Positions 38,430-50,098 of a stretch of 64,000 nucleotides of DNA are shown here, in pieces. The position numbers and the translations under genes were made by a program. Location: the NCBI GenBank assembly GCA_031216445.1, contig CM062202.1, forward strand, positions 14,132,501 to 14,196,500, given 5' to 3'. The notes below the pieces were generated by a model, which did not search any database, was not told the DNA's origin, and was given only the letters and a program-made list of their open reading frames with translations. How positions within the stretch are numbered: position 1 is the stretch's first letter; each line of letters starts with the position of its first letter. Source of the DNA: Lateolabrax maculatus. Its lineage: Eukaryota > Chordata > Actinopteri > Acropomatiformes > Lateolabracidae.

Positions 38430-38680
38430 TGACCGGCTGAAGATCTGCTTAATGAGTCTGTACGGGCTTACTGCCAGGGATGACATCGAGAGAGAGAGAG
38501 AGGGAGAGAGAGGGAGAGGTGATGCAGTTTGGTGAAAGCTGTCACTGTTGATTTTACAACCGAGGCCCTGCGTGGCGCATCCCTGGGCGTGAGTGTTTCC
38601 CGGGCGGACACCAGAGGGGAGGAGGCCCTCTGCGAGCTCCCTCAGCATCCGGCGGGGGCTGGCGTGCGTCTTCCCGGTTG
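36986..38680 (+). promoter_or_regulatory. sarm1: vtn-sarm1 head-to-head spacer with the sarm1 promoter region
   Basis: The left half is AT-rich with a (TG)15 repeat at 37379-37409. From about 37790 the sequence turns GC-rich with CpGs. Purine-rich blocks follow: a 10-G run plus (AG)n and GGGG (37890-37925), a (GGA)n block (38039-38080), (CA)14 (38398-38427) and (GA)n (38489-38519). A 23-codon upstream reading frame (38480-38551) precedes the sarm1 ATG. No TATA box was seen. This is probably a CpG-type sarm1 promoter and 5' UTR. Confidence 0.4.
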
Positions 38681-41600
38681 ATGCTCTTTTCTCTGACGCT
38701 CTTCCTGCGGGGGCTCTGCCGACATCTCTCCGTCATGTTCAGCTCAGACAGGCTCACGGTGCCGGAGTACGTCAGCCGGCTGCAGAGAGCGAGGAGCGGC
38801 TCCGGCGCCGGCTCCGGCTCCGGGCCCGACCCGCGGGCCGTCTCTCCGGGCGTGAGCGCGGACGCGCAGGCGGTGCTGGACACCTCGCTCCCCGCCCTGC
38901 GCTCCGCCGTCAGGAGGCTGAAGTCGGGCAAGGAGACCGCGGACTCGGACGAGACCCGCAGCGCCGTCGCGGAGATCTTTCAGCTGGTGGAGGAGGCCTG
39001 GGTGCTGCCCACCGTGGGCCGCCAGGTGGCCGAGGAGATCTGCAACAGGATCCGGCTGGACGGAGGCCTGGAGCTGCTGCTGCAGCTGCTGCAGACACCT
39101 GCGGTGGAGATCACCTATGAGTCTGCAAAACTGCTGGAGCAGATACTCATCGCAGATAACAGGTGCAGTGTGTACATGGGGTGGGACAAAATAACGTGAA
39201 CACCTCTGCAATTGCTTTCGGGAGATCTCAGGGCTCAGTTTCTATATAGATTGTGTCAGAGAGGTGTTTATTCATCTCAGGTGTGTTTGTGAGACCTTGA
39301 TATAAGTATGTTGTCTGTACTTGATTGCATCACAGTCTAGTCTGTCCCCCCCCCCCCCCCCCCCCACAGGGATAGATTAAACATCACAAGCAACTGAAAC
39401 AGAAACTGTGTTTCTGCCATATGACCCAGCCAGTACAAAATGAAAATAAGCTATATATCAAAACAAAGCTTTACAACTTTGGTTATTGCAAGGCTGCGTT
39501 TATGTTAAATGCAATATTCATGTTTTTGTGTCCACCCCTTGTATATCTATGTTGCTTTCAGGGCATATTTTTCTAAATGATTCTATTCATCGTTCAGTCT
39601 TTAAAGCGACTGAAAAACACCCATCACAAAAATCACAGGTACTATGACAGGTTGAAGTTACTCGTTTTGTCCAACGAGCAGTCCAAAACTAAAACATGTT
39701 TAATTTACAGAGATATAAAACAAAGAAAAGCAGCCCATCCTCACATTTGAGAAGCTGGTGCCCATAAATGTTTGGCATTTTTTTTTATCATTGATAAATG
39801 ATAAATAAAGCATTAATCAATTGTTATCTATTCTATTGGTCAGCCAATTCATTAACTGTCTAATCGTTTCGTTTCCCCAGTTGATTGATGATTTGGTGTT
39901 ACCAAACCCAGCATATGCCTGTATCTGTTTACTATTCACTTTGGGATGGCAGTTGTTCCACCTGACTGATCGTATGATTTACAAACTTCTGTTGACAGAG
40001 ATTATTTAGCCCGTATGGGTCTGGGGGTCGTCCTCAACCTGACCCGACAGCAGGACGATGCACAGCTGGCTCGCAGTGTCTCGGGGATCCTGGAGCACAT
40101 GTTCAAACACACCGAGGAGACATCCGTCCACCTCATCGCTAACGGCGCCCTGGATGCCCTCCTCTTCTGGTGCCGAGGTACAGATCCCACTGTGCTGCGT
40201 CACTGTGCTTTGGCACTGGCAAACTGTGCCATGTACGGAGGCCACCGCTGCCAGCGATGGATGATCGAGAAGCAGGCGGCCGAGTGGCTTTTCCCACTGG
40301 CTTTTTCCAAAGAGGATGAACTCATTCGCTTCCACGCATGTCTGGCTGTGACTGTGTTGGCTGCCAACCGAGAAATTGAGAAAGAGGTGGTGAAGTCTGG
40401 CACCTTGGAGCTGGTGGAGCCATTCATTGCATCTCTGGATCCAGATGACTTTGCCCGCAGCTTACTGGACAGTGCAGACTCAATGCAGGGTAGGACAGCA
40501 TCGGATCTGCAGCAGCTCTTGCCGTTACTGGATGGCAACAGACTGGAGGGAAAGTGCATTGCGGCCTTTTACCTTTGTGTTGAGACCAGCATCAAGTCTC
40601 GTCAGCGCAACACAAAGGTACAATCACTGTCCACTTTCCATACAGCTCAAAATTTTGTCTGGTATCTTTGTTGTGACTGAGTTTGAATTTGTCCTCTTTT
40701 CAAGATATTCCAAGAGATCGGAGCAGTGCAGAGTCTAAAGAGAATTGTCATGTACTCCAGCAATGGCACAGCCTCTACCCTCGCCAAGCGGGCACTGAGT
40801 ATGATGGGGGAGGAAGTGCCAAAACGTATCCTGTCATGTGTGCCCAACTGGAAAACCTGCGAAGTGCAGACGTGGCTGCAGCAGGTTGGCTTTAGTGCTT
40901 ATTGTGACAGTTTCCAGGTATGTTAAACAGTTTTATTACTCAGCAGAGAGATAAATACGGGCATAAAGATCGACCTATTATGCAATGTGTCTGACATTTC
41001 TGACTATCTTACTGCGTAGGAGCTCCAGGTGGACGGAGACCTTCTGCTGAACATCACAGACCAGGATCTGAGCACTGATCTGGGCATGACTGCAGGCCTC
41101 ACTCGCAAGAGGCAAGTGGGACAAACCTTTCAGCACAAGAGGCTGAGAAACGTAACACCAGTCTAAAAAACCCCTCTGTTCTGTCTCAACCCTCCAGGTT
41201 TTTGAGAGACCTACGTGTGTTGAAGACTTATGCCAACTACTCGACATGTGACCCAAACAATATGGCTGACTGGTTAGTTGAAGTGGACCCTCGTTTCCGT
41301 CAGTACACCTACGGCCTGGTCCAGTCCGGAGTGGATCGCAACACTGCCCAGTACCTCACCGATCAGCAGCTCCAGCTTGACTGCCACATAGACAACGGAG
41401 TCCACAGAGCCAAGATATTGTCTTCCAGCCGCAGGCCCTTAAAACCGTGCCACACTGACGCCCAGCCTGCAGGCCCCGACGTGTTCATCAGCTACCGCCG
41501 GACTACTGGCTCCCAGCTGGCCAGGTCAGAACTGAAGCACGAGTAGAGGAAAAGGAGGTCATTCAGGAGGAGAAAATGGGTTAAATCAGAGCCAGGGAAA

Positions 41601-43269
41601 GGACAGAAGGCATATGTAAAAGTGTATGTTAAAAATCTCGTCCTTATCTGTACAACAACAAAGATTTTCACAGACTCTCATTTTCTTCCCTGTCCCAAGC
41701 CTTCTGAAGGTTCACCTGCAGGTCAGAGGATACAGCGTCTTCATAGATGTGGAGAAGCTGGAAGCCGGTAAATTCGAGGACAAACTCATTCAGAGTGTAC
41801 AGAGGGCTCGTAACTTCATCCTGGTCCTGTCCGCCAATGCGCTCGACAAGTGTATGGGGGACACTGGCATGAAGGATTGGGTGCATAAGGTCAGACGTTT
41901 CCCATTTTCTGCATTGAGGGATTGCACATGTATATTGATACAACAGCTGAACAGTATTAGTTGGAATACATCAGATCAGATTTCTGAAGGGTGCATGTAA
42001 CATTCAAACTGTATATATTGTATATTGATTTGTCTTTGGGTACTGATTTGGTATTCAGAAATTCCAAAGCCTTGATTCAGGGACTGAATCACTTAATGTA
42101 GTGATCCTTTTTTGACTGTGGAATACCACTTTAATTCACCTCATCACTTTGCCACAGCATCATAGCTCAATTAATTAAACTCAAATATGAATGTGCCAGG
42201 TAAGGAAATGTAAATCATGGCTGGTAAACATGACGAGCAATGCTGTAACATGTTGTTCTTCAGCTAAAAGTTGACCACATGTCCCTACTGGATCTTTGCT
42301 CTTTCTCTTAAGATTACATATTATGTTATGTAATTTAATGTCATCCTGTCGTCTGCCAGCTACTTCTAGTTGTGCAAAATGCATGTTAATGTCATAATTC
42401 ATCAGGGCTGTTAAATTTCTATTCCCTGTCTGAACTACCAGTTGAAATTACATGTCATGCACATATTGTTGCTAAAACAAGGGATAAGATGTTTTTTTTA
42501 CTTGCAGATGTTTCCAGTCAATCATTTGTGTTTTTACATTACTTGACATTTATTTTACTATTTCATACACTCAAAGAAATGATCATTAATCTTGCAGGAG
42601 ATAGTCACAGCCTTGGCTGGTAAGAAGAACATAGTTCCTGTCACAGATAATTTTATGTGGCCCGACCCCATGTGTCTGCCGGAGGACATGAGAGCAATTC
42701 TCAACTTCAACGGCATCAAGTGAGTCACTGTATACTCTGGAAACTCAAATACACCAAAGCCATACAGTGGAAAATCATGTAGTTATTGGTTCGAACATCT
42801 GTGTAATTGGGACGAACATCTGTGTAATTGGGACAGCACATTGCTCACCACGTGGCTGTGTGGTGAACATACAGTAAACTTTAACTACGAGGGGAAATCC
42901 CTTTTTCAACAAGTTTAACAGTTGATTTTAGGAGTTTAAGTTGTGTCACAATAACTACCTGGTCCCTTTTCATGCTAACATTATTAACCATTTAAAGCCT
43001 CTTTAATTTCTTAAATGAATAATTTATGAATATGATGGTTAACAATTTGTTGTTGTGAGAAGTGTTTAGCAGATCTGTATTGTATCTATTAGAGACAACT
43101 GATTTGCTTTGCATTATACATCATCAAATGTCTTTGGGGTGCCTTTTCTTCACACAGATGGTCCCATGAATATCAGGAGGCCACTATCGAGAAGATCCTA
43201 CGCTTTCTGAAGGGACACCAAGACCAAATCGACCGCCCAGATACCTCCAAAGAGCAGAAAAAGAAATAA
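38681..43269 (+). CDS. sarm1: SARM1 NAD+ hydrolase (ARM-SAM-SAM-TIR), 8 exons, 718 aa
   Basis: SARM1 cleaves NAD+ when the NMN/NAD+ ratio rises, driving axon degeneration; it also acts in innate immune signalling (family knowledge). Exons: 38681-39162, 39999-40617, 40705-40917, 41020-41111, 41198-41524, 41700-41889, 42598-42719, 43158-43269 (stop TAA). The intron after exon 4 uses a GC donor. A short hydrophobic, arginine-bearing N-terminus fits a mitochondrial-type leader. The ARM domain (about 60-400) keeps the allosteric NAD+/NMN site residues equivalent to human W103, R110, R157 and K193 (W107, R114, R161, K197 here). Two SAM domains follow (about 412-480 and 485-550). The TIR domain starts at DVFISYRR and contains FIDVEKLEAGKFEDKLIQSV. 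The catalytic glutamate is E642, first codon of exon 7 (WVHK-EIVTAL). Human is 724 aa. The ATG at 38681 was chosen because the upstream in-frame ATG is closed by a stop. Confidence 0.97.
39346..39365 (+). repeat. 20-base poly(C) run in sarm1 intron 1
   Basis: An uninterrupted C run, G-rich on the other strand. Its exact length may be a sequencing artefact. Confidence 0.9.
39640..39870 (-). repeat. Reversed partial copy of the vtn-intron dispersed repeat
   Basis: Read on the minus strand, this part of sarm1 intron 1 gives TTGGACAAAACGAG-like, AGCTTCTCAAATGTGAGGAT and TAGATAACAATTGATTAATG text. These match blocks of the repeats at 33246-33735 and 36008-36425 in reversed order on the + strand. 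Confidence 0.5.
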
Positions 43270-44527
43270 AATGACATTAATAGAGTTTGATCTCAGCTAT
43301 AATAACTTTCAATTAAGCCAAATTCCACATGGCCAACGGTGAGCTGGCCGCAGCTTTCCCTGCTCTGCCCAAACATGGGAAGTGAATTTGATTATGTGTA
43401 GTTTACATGCTCACACAAAGATCTAATATAGTCTGAATATACTGCATATTAAAAGATGGATTTCAGATCGTACATAATAAACTGCAAGCCTTTAAGGATT
43501 GTACCCTCATACTGCTGTATATGTGTTATCAGGTACAGTATACGCCTTCTGTCTCTCAGGAAAGTAACGGTGATACATCAGCGGTCATTGGCACCCAGCA
43601 AAATCATTAATAGCAATTTCCGAAGCCTTCACTAACACGTCAGTCTTCATAAATGTTTTATGCAATCATCTCGTTTGACTCATATACTGTATATTCATAA
43701 GACCAAAGGAGGTAGCTGTGTTTTGCTTTTGTTTGGATTGTGATAGAAAAGAAAAGTTCCTAGCAGATGCATTGATTGTAAGCATAATCTAAGCTGGAGG
43801 CATGACATATTGTACAGAAATAAATGAACTATATACTGTATAACTGCACACCTAATTAAGCAAAATACAGATTTGAAGGAGTGTACAGGCAACAAAACAT
43901 ACCCATTTAGTATTAAACGTTTCCCTTCTGTAAAAGTGGATACAAAAAAGAAGAATTTACTGTTGACTCCTTGAAAATGAAAATGATTTACAGAGCGCCT
44001 TGAAGACGGCCGTTACAACATACCAGTTGTGTAAAACATTAAACATCATTTAATACTGTTAACTTCAGGTTTTATTCACCCCAGTGTTAAGTCATTTCAT
44101 CCTTATTCTGTCAGTGTATTTAATAGAAGCAGTCAGGTAAAAACAAAAAAATACAGCAATATGACACTGAGACTCGTCTACACCCGTGTAAATCAAAAAT
44201 CAATCAAAACAAAAACCTGCTTTGATGACACTGAAATAAATTAGTGATGAAACATTTTTGCAAATGAACCAAAGCAGTCATCAAGATGTGTTAGTCACAT
44301 ATTGTTTAGTAAAATTATATTATTACAGCCTTAATGCAACAGCTGTTCTGCAGGGCTTTTATCTAATCTTGCCTTAATATTGTTTTGACTCAAATGCCCA
44401 CAATTATTAAATAAATTTTTTCAAGTTGGAAATGAGGATTTCAATTTTCATCATGTTTTTCATCAATATTTTCAGTGTGAAACAAACATAATTTTGTCCC
44501 TTTATTTGAAACATTGTAAAAAATAAA
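43270..44527 (+). other. sarm1: sarm1 3' UTR with candidate poly(A) signals
   Basis: AT-rich non-coding sequence after the stop. AATAAA hexamers lie at 43476-43481 and 44522-44527, which gives a short and a long candidate 3' UTR. No gene was seen. Confidence 0.45.
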
Positions 44528-46119
44528 ATGTGTTGTAAAACAATTGCAGAGTGAAATCATTTATTTGAGCTTCAATTAATTACGTGTGACATGTAAACCG
44601 AAACAAATTTAACTCATCTTTATCAAAAACTAAAAGTGATCGTGTTATATTCCAATAAATAAAATGATTGCAACTTTAAAATATTGCACCGTTTTGTTAT
44701 GCAATATGACTGAAGAATGGCTTTGACCACATGATCCGACCAAACTGTTGCCCAGAGTCAAAAATAATCTCCATACAGATCAATTCACAGTAGCTGAGTT
44801 AATACTTCACTTAACCTCTAAACTTCCCTTTGTGCATTTTAAAGCTGGTTTGGCGGCTCTTGTTCCCTCACTGTGCGACTAGGACCTGACCCCTGTGTGC
44901 ATGCTGGCTGTGGTCCTGTGCTCTGGGACTATCCAGTGTTGTTTCTGGTGGTAGTGGTGGTGGGAGGGGGGGACTCTTCAGGGAGTTTGGACTGTGCTCT
45001 CTGCTTCATGAAAGGAGGAGGGAGGGAGGGAGGGAGGAAGGGTCAAGGTGTAACTGCAGCTACAGTTTCACTCTCTCAGCTGTGGATTACTGATAGTTGG
45101 GTTTGGACATGTTTGGCACAGATGATCTATCTGCATAGTGTGAAAACATGAATCTCAGGTACTGACTTCACTATTCGAGAGCTCTATTGACCACTTCCAC
45201 CAACATATTTGGGATAGCTCTTAACGCGGCTGACTCTCTACTCAATGTGCAAACAGACACTGACGGGAGAAGAACTCAGATCTTTTACTTTAGTAAAAGT
45301 AGCAATACTACAGTGGAAAAAAAATACTTTTTTGTGTGTGACTGGCCAGATACGGTCCTGTCGCAGACAAAAGGTTTGATACATTTTCGTGCATTAAAAT
45401 TCTATCTTTACTATGAAAGAGTTTATTGACAGGATATTGGTTTAAAAATTATTATTAATGTGCGGCAATTAGCAAAAGAGTCTACAGGATATCCCCACCC
45501 TTTCTGTAAGAAGACCTCTGTGGTGCTCTGTTAAGAAAGGAACAGTAAGTGTGTCAAGGGTATCTCACTTATTGATTACTGCTGTAATTAAAAACCACAC
45601 CTGTGTCAGGTGATTGCTATGTTGCTATCAAAAAATGACCCACTGAAAACACATTACGCTGCACCCATGGTTGATATGTTTTTGAGAAGTTTGGGAATTT
45701 CCTCTTATGGTTAGCACCTTAACCTGTAGTGAGCCATTAGAGCTACTAATACATTCACAATGGAAATGTAAGGCACATTCTTTGGCATTGATTACACTGT
45801 AAATATATCAAATCACAAAATGAAAAGTATGTCTCAAATCATGAATGTCATGATGAAATAATGGAAGCAGCAAAGATCTGATGAAGCCCCGAAGTCTCGA
45901 CTGTAAATTATTAAGACAGAGGAGGTCGATTCTTCATCCTTTGGTTTTGATGACTTCGGCGTGGTAGTTGGAAGAATCAGCTGTCCCGTCACAGTGTTAA
46001 GATCAAAAGTCTCTCCCAGCATCAGAGATGGACATGATTAATGTCTCAGGGCTGCTCACCTCACAGACTGACACCTGGATGAACTTGAACTCTCTGACAG
46101 GTTCCTGCCTCTCTCCAGG
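44528..46119. other. sarm1-slc46a1 tail-to-tail spacer
   Basis: No gene is visible. It contains a GGGA/GGA-rich purine block (45009-45041) and a fragment (about 45250-45330, with AGATCTTTTACTTTAGTAAA) of the MITE-like repeat seen in scarf1 intron 3. The right end must hold the slc46a1 3' UTR; on the minus strand an AATAAA lies at 45422-45427, a possible but distant signal. Confidence 0.4.
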
Positions 46120-49100
46120 TCAGGAGGCTGTGGAGTCTCTGTGCTCTCTCCTCTTTTCTAAACACTGCAGGGTCCTAGAAAGAAAAACATGAAAAATGGT
46201 GAATAATAGGCGTTTTTGTAATGTGCTTGTTGAATTTGTTTTGCTTTTGTAACTAGAATATACAAATAAGAAAACAACAAAAGGACAAAGTCAATTAGGC
46301 CAATGAGGCAGGAACAAACTCACCCAATGATTCCAGCGGGGATGAAAAGGATGATGGCAGCAAAAAGGAAGGGGAAGCCCTTCATGAAGTGCAGCGTGGC
46401 TGGGTAGAGGGAGTTGAAGAGGCCACTGCCCACCAGAAAACATAAGCTCTCCACACAGGCAACAGAGGCAAACAGGGCACCTGGGAGAAAGTAATTATAA
46501 TAATTAACATTTGCCTGCTTATTCAGTCACTACACATCCAGCTCTCATTTCCAGAAGTGTCCTGAACATCATGTACAATTACATGAGGACAAGAAAACAA
46601 TTGTTTTTTTCTAGATACAATCATCACATATTGAAATATTTGCACAGTTTGCTGTATTAAAAATAATCTTTTATTTTTTTGTAGTATTTGTACATGTTCA
46701 GTCGGTGACTGACCTTGTTCTGATGGGTCCACCAACTTGGACAGCTTTGACCTGAGCACAGGCGTCGCAGCCATGAAGAGGAAACACAGACCATACCCTG
46801 GTGACAGACAAATTAACATATTTGAACTGTGATACACAATGCGGAGCTCAGAAAAGCCAATGTATGTATGTACTTGTTCTCATTCTGTCATAAGAAGGTC
46901 CATGCATTATTGTGCAACTACTTTACAATCTGTGAAATCCTCACTACACTGCATGGTTCAACTTTTGTGGTTACTGTTAATTATTCCCACAGGCTACAAG
47001 CAGAGTTTTTAATTGCCTGGTTTTCAAGGCCGCCAACATCGACCAGGCCTGTTCAGTCTGTCACCTGCTGAGCTGAGACAGACTGACAGCATTTGCCTGA
47101 TCATGTGAAGTAGCTTCACTTGTGGCCGAAAAGTCGTGCATGTTTTCAAAAACCCTTTGGCAGAGCTGGGAAAGCGCAAATACAGGAGGACAATAAAAGT
47201 GAAAAACATCTGTAGATCACTCCAGATTCTCTCACCTGTGAACATGAGCTGGGTGGTGTCGGCGAAAGAGAAGACTACCAGCCCAGCGACATTGGAGGCC
47301 AGGCCCACAACAGCCACCCAGGAGTCGTCCAGACAGCGCTGCATGATCTTCAGCCCCAGCAGACTGGTAAGGTAGGCCAGGTGCTGGGCTGCTGACCCGT
47401 AGCCAATGAGGGCCGGCCCCCAGCACAGCGGCGAGCTCAGCTCATACAACACGTACAGCTCCCTGCTGCCGAAGTGTACGGTCACCACCAAGAAGAAACA
47501 CAGCATGTAAAGCCACAGCTTACACCTGTGAAGTCTTCCACCTGTCCCACTAGTACCGCCTCCTGTTGAGAAGAGGTGCCAGACAGCTTTATGGTGGCGA
47601 GTGGTGAGGAGCCTGGCACTTGGGTCTGGCAGGACAGACTCACGGACAAACAGGTAGGCGTACAGAGCTGAAGCCAAGTTAGTGGCCAGGACCAGCCAGA
47701 ATGGGTTGATGTACCTAAACACAGGCATAAAAATATAACGGCAGTGATTACCAATTCAAATCAAAAAAGAATTTGATTTTTTACTAGTGTTGATACTTCT
47801 TTAGGTACTCTGACTGTGCAACGACACACATTTCTTACCCTTGTGCCCGCCGCCACTGGCCTCCGATGATGCTGGCCAGCATCCCTGAGAGGCCCAGACA
47901 AGCCTCCAAGACTGCCACCCTGAAGGTGCGGGACCTTCTGTCGCTGATATCAGCCACATATGAAAAGCAACCGGCCAGGATGGCGTTGAAATCCCCCGAA
48001 AGGCCGCTAAGCAGCCTGCCCACTAGGAAGTAGACCACGGGCAGCTTCAGGTACATCACCAGTAGGTAAACCGCTGCTTGGAGGGCCAGGCCCAGGCTGG
48101 GGATGATGAGAACAGGTCTGCGACCCGCGAGGTCGCTCCACGAGCCCAGGAGAGGCACCACCAGCAGGCCCACAGAAAAGCCCCCCAGACTGATGTACAG
48201 GTTCCAGTGGGCTGTCAAGGTTTCCACCTCCTGCGAAAAAAACAAACAATAAAAAAAAAACACTGTGATGACAAATAAGGCAGCTGAAGAGCTTCAGGTT
48301 GTTATGACTGAAGACTGCTGATCTATCGAACCAATACTACTGGTTCTAAATTTAAAAAGCAAAAAGTCAGTGACCCCGTTCAAATTGTGCATGTTCATCA
48401 CATCCAGGCTGCTTAGCTCAGTAACTTGTGACTGCTGTTCCTCTTTGTGGAAACTGTTTCTGGGTTAAATCCTGCGATGATTTTAAAGCATTTTCCTTTG
48501 ACTGCTCAAAGTCGTGGCTTGCAGATCGTTTTTTTAATCCATGCTCTTTAATTCTTTGCTTTGGAAAAATGCATCTGAATGTCCCTGCATTCCTGTCTTT
48601 CATTGTGTCTTTTAGGGTGCTGGATCGATTTATGTTTTTCACGTGTAGCTTTTTGTCTGTGTATTGTATTCTTTAGTGTTGCATGTTTAGTGGCCTTTTA
48701 AACACATATCTATTCACCATTAACATTAATATTCCCCATTATGTGGCTTTGCATGCTGTGTATTGTGTGTTTCTGCATTGTAATGAATTCAAAGTACCTG
48801 ACAATGTAACACAGCCTAAACATATCTTGTATATCTTTACTAACATTAACACTGTATCACTGCTTTGCCTGCAACTATTTGAATAACTGTTCTAACTTTA
48901 TTCTTCAGTCCCTGTCGCACACGCACTGCATCCAGACTTCACCCTTCTTTCCTAACATGAAGAAAACATCACGTTGGCCCCGTGAATGAACCAGGAAACC
49001 TCTGCAGTCTCGCGACACTTGCACACCTTCTGCAGCGGGTCCGGGGCCGCGGACCCGCGGCCGCACTCGGACCTCTTGGAGCCGTTGTAGCCGAGGTCCT

Positions 49101-49350
49101 CGCTGATCCGGTCCCACAGGTACTGCGTGGCCAGCGGCGCCTGCAGGGCCAGCGAGAACATGGAGAGGAACAACACCGGCTCCACGGACGCCGGCAGCGG
49201 GCACGGGCACGGGTACGGCGGCCCCGCGCAGCGGCGGACGCCGGCCGCCTCCTCTCCGGGGGCCCGGGAGCCGCCGTCCGCCGGCGCGTCGTCGCCGGGA
49301 GACGCGGGCACGTCGGCGGGGAGGATCGCCGCCGTGTCCGGCTCGTCCAT
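46120..49350 (-). CDS. slc46a1: Proton-coupled folate transporter, 6 exons, 496 aa
   Basis: PCFT is an apical membrane symporter of the major facilitator superfamily that takes up folates with H+ in acidic proximal intestine; loss causes hereditary folate malabsorption in human (family knowledge). Exons in transcript order: 49027-49350, 47839-48230, 47236-47714, 46714-46797, 46324-46480, 46120-46174 (stop TGA); all phases agree. Many hydrophobic segments fit twelve helices. It keeps the first-loop glycosylation site (DLGYNGS), the MFS motif in the TM2-TM3 loop (WSDLAGRRP, human WSDSVGRRP), the RHHK histidines (human H247 region), VTVHFG (human H281 region), IGYGSAAQHL and LFNSLYPATL with FMKGFPF. 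The N-terminus is longer and more GC-rich than human (459 aa). The start at 49350 is the first ATG in frame; two out-of-frame ATGs lie just upstream. The C-terminus diverges after LEKR. Confidence 0.96.
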
Positions 49351-49580
49351 GGCTGCGATCGCGAACTGAGTTGACGCCGCTAAACTCGGTGCATGTGAGC
49401 TCCGCAGCGGACTAGTTAACCATGGCCGGGCCCTCCGCGGTTCCTTCACGCTGCGGGGTTTTTTTTTTTTTCTGTTAAAAACAAAAGGGGGCTGGACGGT
49501 GACTTATCCTGCAGCTCAGCTCAATAGAGGGAAGAGATACTGGTGCACGGTTAAAGCGTGAGCTCAGCAGCCCCGTCCGG
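49351..49580 (-). promoter_or_regulatory. slc46a1: slc46a1 5' UTR/promoter with two tiny uORFs
   Basis: On the minus strand an ATG at 49423-49421 in strong context (GCC before, G after) is followed two codons later by TAG. A second ATG at 49394-49392 reaches TAG after four codons. Both are out of frame with the main start. The surrounding sequence is CpG-rich. Whether both lie in the mature 5' UTR depends on the transcription start, which is unknown. Confidence 0.4.
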
Positions 49581-49933
49581 ACGGAGAGGGGGACTGCATG
49601 CTCTGCAGAGACTAATGTAACTTAATGTATCTAATGCAGGGATGTATAGAGATCTAATGGCCCCGTCAAGCGTGAGTCCAGCGAGATGTTTAACGATTCG
49701 TCTTTTTAACAGTCAGGTGTTTGCAACTGTATGCCGACTTCTCCAGTTTCTGAAAACGCCCAAATTTCCCACCAAAAACAGAGGACGTTACATCCTGAAC
49801 AGCCCTGCTACAAACATCTCAGTTTAATTGATATTAATCATTAAAAAAAATGCTTACAATAAAATCTGCTTTCTTTATTTATGTCTTGATCCATGGAGGT
49901 GCATGTAAGGCCTTAATATGCATTAAAGTAGAG

Positions 49934-50098
49934 GCATATATATGTGTGTGTGTATATATATGTGTGTATATATATGTGTGTATATATATGTATGTATATA
50001 TGTATGTATATATGTGTGTATATATATATATATGTATATATGTGTATATATGTATGTATATATGTGTATATATATATGTATATGTATATATATACACA
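49934..50098. repeat. (TATATG/TGTATA)n microsatellite
   Basis: About 165 bases of alternating TA and TG dinucleotides in mixed register, easily melted and prone to hairpins. It lies in the slc46a1-slc13a2 head-to-head spacer. Confidence 0.95.

Noticed and set aside
38744..39211. Long minus-strand frame opposite sarm1 exon 1
   Set aside because: It is the GC-rich shadow of a coding exon and its composition simply mirrors the real frame.
41112..41120. Using the GT at 41116 as the sarm1 exon 4 donor
   Set aside because: It puts exon 5 in the wrong frame; only the GC donor at 41112 preserves the SAM-domain sequence.
48952..49449. Extending slc46a1 upstream of 49350 in the same frame
   Set aside because: The open frame continues but has no ATG, and the added residues do not resemble PCFT. 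The ATG at 49350 is the first in frame.
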